From NCBI GenBank assembly GCA_013289825.1, contig JABCZF010000002.1, positions 186,001 to 250,000 of the forward strand: DNA of 64,000 nt, given 5' to 3'. The stretch comes from Acidobacteriota bacterium (GTDB lineage: Bacteria > Acidobacteriota > Terriglobia > Acidiferrales > UBA7541). The notes beneath the pieces are model-generated. The model made no database searches. It was given only the letters and a program-made list of their open reading frames with translations, and was not told the origin of the DNA. Of the stretch, positions 55,813-64,000 are shown piece after piece. Position 1 is the stretch's first letter. Each line of letters begins with the position of its first letter. The translations under genes and the position numbers were made by a program.

Positions 55813-57267
55813 CTAGTGCAATCCCACCGCACCATGGACGGAACGCACAAGTCTCTCTGAGTCGTATCCGATTCCGTCTTTGAAGACGAGTTCCACGTTT
55901 TCGATGTCTCTAATCTTCTGGCTGGGATCGCCCTTGACCACAACGATGTCGGCTTGTTTGCCGGCGCTCAACGTGCCGATGCGATCCGCCTGTCCCAGGA
56001 ATTCAGCCCCATTTTGCGTAGCAATGTGGATAGCTTCGAGCGGCGTGAACCCTGCCTCAACCAGGAGTTCCGTCTGTCTTTGATCGCCGAATCCCGCCAG
56101 CGCTCCCCCATATCCTGTGGGATCTTCGCCGGAGAGCAGCAGTCCTCCCGCTTTCACGAAGTCGTGTTCAAACTGCATTTCCTTCTTAAGCAGAATTGTA
56201 CCGTTGTCGCTGCCCTCCGCAATCTTGGCACGTGCTGCTAGATAGTCCGCACGCGATGGCAGGGACATCGCCTGCAATACCCGGTCCTCGAGCGGCGGGC
56301 GATTCGCGGCAAACGTTTCGAAAATGACGAGCGTGGAAGTCACCGCAACATGATGCTGCACTAGCTTACGAATCACCGCTTGGACCGTTTCGCTTTCTAT
56401 ATCCATCTTTTCCATGCTTGGGTGCCGGTCGGCATCGGGTGGACAGACATCCGGCAGCTTATCGGGGTTGAACTCCTGGTCCACCACCAAGCCGTGTTCC
56501 AGGTCGTCGATCCCCATTTCCGCTGCTTCGCTGAATCCCACTGAACACAAATGGCCCGTAACCTTGATTCCTCGTGCATGGGCGGCTTTGATCGCCGCGC
56601 TCAGTTCAGCACGCGTGATGTGCATGTACGCTTTGAAAGAGGTTGCCCCCTCGTCGATCCAGTAATTCACGAGACGCACGGCATCCTCGGGCCCGCTGAG
56701 CTCGTGCAACTGTGGTGTAAAGGAGCCCGCGCCCTCAAGATACGGCCCAGTGATGTTTATCTTGGGCCCGGGCATCTTGCCGGTGTCGATCATTTTCTTC
56801 AAAGCCAGATCCGTGTAGGTTTCCAGGCTCCCTGTCGTTCGAATTGAGGTCACGCCCTCGGCCAGATAGAGCCGCGGAAAACTGAATCCCATTTCGCCAT
56901 AAAGCGCGGGGGCGCCCTCCACCGGTCCTTCCCCTGAAGCTGCTGGGTAGAACATGTGATCGTGCATTCCAACAAGGCCTGGAATCACCGAGCGCCCCTT
57001 CAACTCGAGGACGTGCGCGCCGGGGGGAACAGACACCGCAGAGGAAGGTCCAATTCCTCGTATCATTCCGTTTTCGATGAGAATGGTCTGATCGGCCTCC
57101 GGAGCCGCCCCTGTCCCATCGATGACCCGCACGTGCTCCAACGCCACCACAGTCGAATCCACAGTAACGAAGCTCTTGGTGAGCGACGAGAGCGTTGGTT
57201 TTTGCTGCGCCTCTAGACTCGCCCTGAAGGTCGCAACCAGCACTATCCCTAGCAAGAGCTTGCGCAT
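55813..57267 (-). CDS. Secreted amidohydrolase (imidazolonepropionase-like)
   Basis: 484 residues. Signal peptide LLLGIVLVATFRASLEA-Q. The metallo-hydrolase HxH motif GLVGMHDHMFYPAA is followed by KAYMHITRAELSAAIKAAHARGIKVTGHL (His ligand), DDLEHGLV (His ligand) and LLSGEDPTGYGGA (catalytic Asp); the C-terminal GKQADIVVVKGDP..IENVELVFKDG is the returning beta-sandwich. It probably hydrolyses a cyclic amide or dipeptide outside the cytoplasm. It lies downstream of the TonB-dependent receptor, so could act on the imported compound. Confidence 0.9.
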   Translation of the reverse strand: MRKLLLGIVLVATFRASLEAQQKPTLSSLTKSFVTVDSTVVALEHVRVIDGTGAAPEADQTILIENGMIRGIGPSSAVSVPPGAHVLELKGRSVIPGLVGMHDHMFYPAASGEGPVEGAPALYGEMGFSFPRLYLAEGVTSIRTTGSLETYTDLALKKMIDTGKMPGPKINITGPYLEGAGSFTPQLHELSGPEDAVRLVNYWIDEGATSFKAYMHITRAELSAAIKAAHARGIKVTGHLCSVGFSEAAEMGIDDLEHGLVVDQEFNPDKLPDVCPPDADRHPSMEKMDIESETVQAVIRKLVQHHVAVTSTLVIFETFAANRPPLEDRVLQAMSLPSRADYLAARAKIAEGSDNGTILLKKEMQFEHDFVKAGGLLLSGEDPTGYGGALAGFGDQRQTELLVEAGFTPLEAIHIATQNGAEFLGQADRIGTLSAGKQADIVVVKGDPSQKIRDIENVELVFKDGIGYDSERLVRSVHGAVGLH

Positions 57268-57285
57268 TTTCCCCCCTCTCTCATC

Positions 57286-57315
57286 AAGAAGGGGAGCGAA
57301 ACGCTCGCGCTCCCC
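57286..57315 (-). terminator. Hairpin between the receptor and amidohydrolase genes
   Basis: A perfect 8-bp stem (GGGGAGCG 57291-57298 with CGCTCCCC 57308-57315) and 9-nt loop, followed on the minus strand by a short T-containing run (TTCTTG). It may attenuate transcription from the receptor gene into the amidohydrolase or stabilise the receptor mRNA end. Confidence 0.45.
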
Positions 57316-57347
57316 TCTCCAGTCTGTGGTGTCACCCGGCCCCGGAG

Positions 57348-60800
<3,453 letters not shown>

Positions 60801-60846
60801 CACACACCTCCAAGGTAGGCCACTCGCTGGGACGGCCCTGCCCCGA

Positions 60847-60865
60847 AGTGGAACGTCGTTCCACT
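60847..60865. promoter_or_regulatory. Palindromic operator O2 (downstream of receptor promoter)
   Basis: AGTGGAACG-T-CGTTCCACT is a perfect 19-bp palindrome with one central base. It lies 46 bp before the receptor start, so inside the likely 5' leader. The core TGGAACG-N-CGTTCCA recurs upstream at 60921-60935. Confidence 0.7.
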
Positions 60866-60905
60866 CCAGAAGTAGGCATGTCTCGTAACATCTTCCCATT
60901 AGCGC

Positions 60906-60911
60906 TGTCAA
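60906..60911 (-). promoter_or_regulatory. Consensus -35 box of the receptor promoter
   Basis: Minus-strand TTGACA, perfect consensus, between the two operator regions. No matching -10 box is seen at 16-18 bp, which suits an activator-dependent or regulated promoter. Confidence 0.45.
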
Positions 60912-60920
60912 GAAATATGT

Positions 60921-60947
60921 TGGAACGCCGTTCCACTTAGTGGAACG
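60921..60947. promoter_or_regulatory. Palindromic operator O1 (three half-sites upstream of receptor promoter)
   Basis: TGGAACG-C-CGTTCCA (60921-60935) is a perfect palindrome. Its right arm plus GTGGAACG (60940-60947) makes a second inverted pair with a 3-bp centre, giving three half-sites in 27 bp. It starts 9 bp upstream of the -35 box. IclR-family proteins bind such short inverted repeats, and an IclR-type gene lies next. Confidence 0.7.
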
Positions 60948-61112
60948 ATTCTAATCGGCGGATTCTGCCTGATCGCTCTGGTGATGCTTATTTGTTGGAT
61001 AATCAGGCTCGCAGAGGCGCTCGCCTGCAGGAGAACGAACCTACTCAACCAAGGAGGCCTTACTGGAAAAACCAACTTTGCTCAGGCCGGCTTTCGTCGA
61101 GTCTCGCGCACT

Positions 61113-61922
61113 CTAGCTCTTCGATACGGGCATAAATCCAAGCTTTTCGGACACCTCGGAGGTGGCCCGAACCAAAGCATCTTTGAAGAACTCCCTTCGC
61201 TCCGCGGTCATCTTGTGCTTGAACATCGACAGGCTCATGGCTGCCACGATTCTCGAAGAAAAATCGCGGATCGGAGCAGCTATGCAGCGCAGTCCCCTGG
61301 TATATTCTTCGTTGTCGTGACCAATGCCTTCCCTGCGCACGACCGCAATCTCCGACAGCAGCTGATCCAGCCTGGAAACTGTTTGCGGCGTGAGTTTCTC
61401 GAGTCTCTTCTTGTTCCTGTAGAGCATCAGAATCTCACTATCTGACAACCCCGCCAAAAAAACTTTGCCGAGAGCCGTACAGTGGGCCGGCGCTCTGTGT
61501 CCCATTCCGAAACTGATCCTCACAGGCTCCTTGCTTTCCTCATGGGAAACATAAACCACTTCCGTTCCCTGCAGGATCGCCAGATGGCTGGCCTCGTGAC
61601 ACGCTTCTGTGAGTCGTTCGAGCATCGGTGCCCCAAACGTAAGCAAGGGAGAGTGATGATTCAGCTGCTCCCCTAGTCTGGCGGCCCGGCTGCCGAGACT
61701 GTATTTCGCCGTCGGTGGATCAAACGCCACATACCCGGCAGTTTCCAGAGTCGCGATCAGCCTATGCACTGTGCTCTTGGGGGTCTTCAGCACACCGCTC
61801 AAATCCGTAATGCCTAGGCCATCCACGCCGTCACTGAGCGTATCGAGGATGCGCAAAGCCTTGAGCAACGATTTTACGGGTTTCTTATTCCCTGGGGCAT
61901 TCCGTTTTGCCTTTACCTTCAT
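61113..61922 (-). CDS. IclR-family transcriptional regulator
   Basis: 269 residues. The N-terminal winged helix-turn-helix has GLGITDLSGVLKTPKSTVHRLIATLETAGYV, and the C-terminal effector-binding domain has ARLGEQLNHHSPLLTFGAPMLERLTEACHEASHLAILQGTEVVYVSHEES, then HCTALGKVFLAGLSDSE and EYTRGLRCIAAPIRDFSSRIVAAMS. ATG follows GGGAGCAC. It probably controls the receptor and amidohydrolase genes via the palindromes at 60847-60947, and itself through the inverted repeat over its own -10 box. The ligand is unknown. Confidence 0.92.
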   Translation of the reverse strand: MKVKAKRNAPGNKKPVKSLLKALRILDTLSDGVDGLGITDLSGVLKTPKSTVHRLIATLETAGYVAFDPPTAKYSLGSRAARLGEQLNHHSPLLTFGAPMLERLTEACHEASHLAILQGTEVVYVSHEESKEPVRISFGMGHRAPAHCTALGKVFLAGLSDSEILMLYRNKKRLEKLTPQTVSRLDQLLSEIAVVRREGIGHDNEEYTRGLRCIAAPIRDFSSRIVAAMSLSMFKHKMTAERREFFKDALVRATSEVSEKLGFMPVSKS

Positions 61923-61982
61923 TGTGCTCCCGTGTAGGTCTGCCGATTTGAATCACGACGTCAGGTTTCTGCCGGTCAGAAT

Positions 61983-61999
61983 CTGCCATTGTATGGCAG
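61983..61999 (-). promoter_or_regulatory. IclR gene promoter with inverted repeat over the -10 box
   Basis: CTGCCAT-TGT-ATGGCAG is a perfect 7-bp inverted repeat with a 3-nt centre. The minus-strand -10 box TACAAT (61993-61988) lies in its middle, with a weak TTGTAG -35 sixteen bases upstream. A repressor bound here would block its own promoter; autoregulation is inferred. Confidence 0.5.
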
Positions 62000-62200
62000 C
62001 CTGTAACAACTACAAATTTTCTTGATACTAGGTATTCGATAAATTCCTTGCCAATTTAGCTCAATCAACCTTCCTCGGCAAATCCCATGTAACGTTATCG
62101 TCGGATGTTGTTCAACCGAAGAGCGCTCTACGCCGCATGGGCCGTGATCCTCGACACACCATGGGCGACCACACTCGGTCTCACGCAACCCCGATGGCAA

Positions 62201-63379
62201 TTATTCTTGAGGCTGTTTGTCTTTTGTAGCGGCCCCGGGTGTCAGGTCGGGAGGGGGATAGTAGACTTTGCTCCCACCGGCCTTCTCGACTTCGTCCACA
62301 AAGGTCGTTCCATAGTCGCGCTTGGCATCGGACAGCGCGTACGCCTGGCGCTTGTAATTCCAACTCTTGGGATTCAAACGTTGCGCCTCTTTGAAATGAG
62401 GGATCGCTTCACGCAAATGTCCGGACTTATAGACATGCTCACCGAGCGCAAACTCGGCCGCAGCTAGAATGACATCGGGGTCGTTGACAGCCAGTTTTTC
62501 GCGAAGCCGCTCTTCGCTCATCCTGTAGACGCTCTTGTCACCCTTTTCGATCCAATCCCTCAAAGCGTTGAGGTAAGGAGCGGAATCAAGGCCACTGAAG
62601 TTCTTGAACCGGTCGTCAACAAAAGCCACTTCGTTTGGCCGAACAATTTTTCCTTGCTCGTCAATCCACACTCCGGTGGGCACATTGACCATGTTGTACA
62701 GCTTCGAAACCAAATGTCTCTCATCAATCAAAGCAGTGAAGGTCGGGTTGGCGGCGGTAATCCACGGACCAGCGTCCTTAATACCGTTGGTATCCTGGGC
62801 GACAGCGACAATCTCGAGATTCTTATCTTTGAGCTGCTGATAAATTGCTTGCCAGCCTGGCAAGTCTAGACGGCACCCTCACCAGGAAGCCCAGGTGATC
62901 AGCAATACCTTCTTTCCGCGAAAGTCCGAAAGCGAGTGAATCTTGCCGTTCATGTCCGGAAGCGTGAAATCGGGAGCCTCGAGCGAGGACAAACCCTGTC
63001 TTTGGTCGGAACGCAACCCAAAGTACCAGGTGGCCAGCGCTTCATCATGGGCAACCGGCTGATGCACGAGCCGCGCGAAGGTCATGAGACTGAACCAAGT
63101 CTTCCCCGAGCTCTGGCGCACGAACTCCTGCTTTCGGAACTTGGGCAGCGGAAAGCATAGTTCATCCCGGCAGATACCTTGCGGCTTCAACGCAAAGCCC
63201 GTGGCACGTTTAAGGTCGACAGTCGTGATCCATAGCTGGCCTCGATCTACGTTAGCACTGCTGATCTCGGTTGCGTGATCATCGTAGATGATGGTCGCAT
63301 GGGTTTCCTGGCCACGAGCTGAAACACAAGCCATCAAAAGAAAAAGCGTCGAAACACCGATGGAAATTCCCCACTTCAT
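62201..63379 (-). CDS. TlpA/thioredoxin-like protein with in-frame UGA at the redox centre: candidate selenoprotein
   Basis: One 392-residue product if the UGA at 62881-62879 (codon 167) is read as selenocysteine. Start ATG 63379 has GGGAGG upstream. Signal peptide/lipobox-like LFLLMAC, an N-terminal domain with a Cys pair, then the TlpA fold: APDFTLPDMNGKIHSLSDFRGKKVLLITWASW-U-G-C-R-LDLPGW. The fold continues in the same frame (YQQLKDKNLEIVAVAQDT, NPTFTALIDERH, VNVPTGVWIDEQGKI) with a TPR-like C-terminus. Known homologues have Cys at this position. The stem-loop right after the UGA fits a SECIS. Without selenocysteine, it would be a truncated pseudogene. Confidence 0.75.
62845..62881 (-). 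promoter_or_regulatory. Candidate bacterial SECIS element after the UGA codon
   Basis: Reading on the minus strand from the UGA (62881-62879), a perfect hairpin CTTGCCA-GGC-TGGCAAG lies at 62864-62848 with 7 bp and a GGC loop. The loop begins 21 nt after the UGA, one codon farther than the GGU loop of E. coli fdhF. Its closing core (GCC-AGGCU-GGC) resembles fdhF GC-AGGUCU-GC. Confidence 0.6.
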
Positions 63380-63510
63380 AATTGCCTCCCGATCCCTCGA
63401 TCCGGTCTGGAGTTCAGCCGTATCCGTTAGACACTAAATGGCCGTCCGTTATTCCCGACGAGGTCCCCCAGAGCAATGGCCGCCGGAAGCCCTCGCTGCG
63501 ATCGCGAATA

Positions 63511-64000
63511 CTAGCGTTCCTGCCATTCCGTGGCTTGCTCAAAGGCTCTAGCGGCGCGGACGAGCGTTGGCTCATCGAAATGTTTGCCGACCAACATCAT
63601 GCCGACTGGCAAGCCGTCAATTTTGGCGCAAGGAATCGTAAACGCGGGGTGGCCCGAAACATCGAATGGACAGGTGTTTTGCTGCATGTTGAGGGCTCGA
63701 TCGACGTAGACCTCGCGAGGCGCATCCGACGGCGGGATACGGGTAGCCGGGAAAGGAATCGTCGGCATCACCATCAAATCGTAGTCACTCAGCACGGTGT
63801 CGTATGCTTTGCGCAGTAACACACGAAGGTTTTGGGCTTTGGCATGGTAGCGATTGTGATAGCTGCGGTGCATGTATTCGCCGAGCAGAAGAACGAGCTT
63901 CACAGTCTCCGAGACGTCATCGGGCTGAGCCTTCCAGCCCCGGGCGAAGGCCTCCTGCAAGGAAGTCGTATAATAACCCACCCAATTGTTCCCCATCGCG
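63511..64000 (-). CDS. Amidase signature enzyme, C-terminal part (5' end beyond the window)
   Basis: The frame is open to the window edge, so only the C-terminal about 160 residues are seen. Segments DLMVMPTIPFPATRIP and CPFDVSGHPAFTIPCAKIDGLPVGMMLVGKHFDEPTLVRAARAFEQAT are the standard C-terminal amidase pattern (AS family: hydrolyses amide bonds via Ser-cisSer-Lys). The catalytic residues lie in the missing part. GatA is possible, but a stand-alone amidase is more likely given the tail. Confidence 0.85.
   Translation of the reverse strand, partial: AMGNNWVGYYTTSLQEAFARGWKAQPDDVSETVKLVLLLGEYMHRSYHNRYHAKAQNLRVLLRKAYDTVLSDYDLMVMPTIPFPATRIPPSDAPREVYVDRALNMQQNTCPFDVSGHPAFTIPCAKIDGLPVGMMLVGKHFDEPTLVRAARAFEQATEWQER

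Noticed and set aside
62201-62863. Separate downstream gene starting at a TTG at 62863
   Set aside because: It starts inside a thioredoxin fold without ribosome site or signal peptide; it is the continuation of the upstream frame past the UGA.
62201-63379. Simple nonsense pseudogene for the TlpA-like gene
   Set aside because: Possible, but the single UGA sits exactly at the redox Cys, the rest of the frame is intact, and a SECIS-like hairpin follows, so selenocysteine is the better explanation.

Overview
The window looks like chromosomal DNA of an Acidobacteriota member, as far as sequence alone can say. The base composition is fairly G+C rich. There is a very large Oar-like TonB-dependent receptor with a carboxypeptidase-regulatory N-terminus, and many secreted proteins of types common in soil acidobacteria (DUF3455, DUF6599-like, SH3-like, small zinc-finger proteins). 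Genes lie on both strands in short operons. I see no rRNA, convincing tRNA, CRISPR array, intact insertion sequence or prophage.

Layout. 1-3.6 kb: a secreted phosphodiesterase cut by the window edge, an M48 metalloprotease, and a structured RNA ending in an intrinsic terminator. 3.6-6.8 kb: tandem paralogous single-ring Clp-type AAA+ ATPases plus a small partner gene. 7-15 kb: alkyltransferase-like DNA repair protein, esterase, ABC-2 exporter, ilvE, aquaporin, pilT, recX. 15-20 kb: a nine-haem cytochrome c, a GNAT-like protein and a flavin-dependent halogenase-like enzyme. 20-29 kb: 12-bp tandem repeat, small zinc-finger protein, Crp/Fnr regulator, alaS, then cell-wall enzymes (lytic transglycosylase, AMIN amidase). 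29-34 kb: RND efflux adaptor and pump. 35-43 kb: acyl-CoA catabolism (acyl-CoA dehydrogenase, MaoC hydratase, ACAD10/11-type kinase, histidine phosphatase, FadB/J-type fusion, CoA ligase, SDR). 43-50 kb: two MFS transporters, then a sugar-acid cluster (NagB-like deaminase, a broken hexuronate transporter, ManD-type mannonate dehydratase, SDR). 50-55 kb: small proteins, a PilZ protein and a REC-GGDEF-EAL regulator next to a decayed response regulator. 55-62 kb: amidohydrolase, giant TonB-dependent receptor and IclR regulator, with clear palindromic operators upstream of the receptor. 62-64 kb: a TlpA-like redox protein with an in-frame UGA, and the 3' part of an amidase gene.

The most interesting item is the TlpA/thioredoxin-like gene at 62201-63379 (minus strand). 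An in-frame UGA falls exactly where the first redox-active cysteine is expected (W-UGA-G-C-R). The reading frame and homology continue for 225 codons. A perfect 7-bp stem-loop with a GGC loop sits about 15 nt after the UGA, the position of a bacterial SECIS. It is a strong selenoprotein candidate that an ordinary gene caller would split in two. Other notable items are the receptor operator architecture, the structured RNA before the metalloprotease gene, the decayed hexuronate transporter, the halogenase-like flavoprotein and the duplicated Clp-like ATPases.
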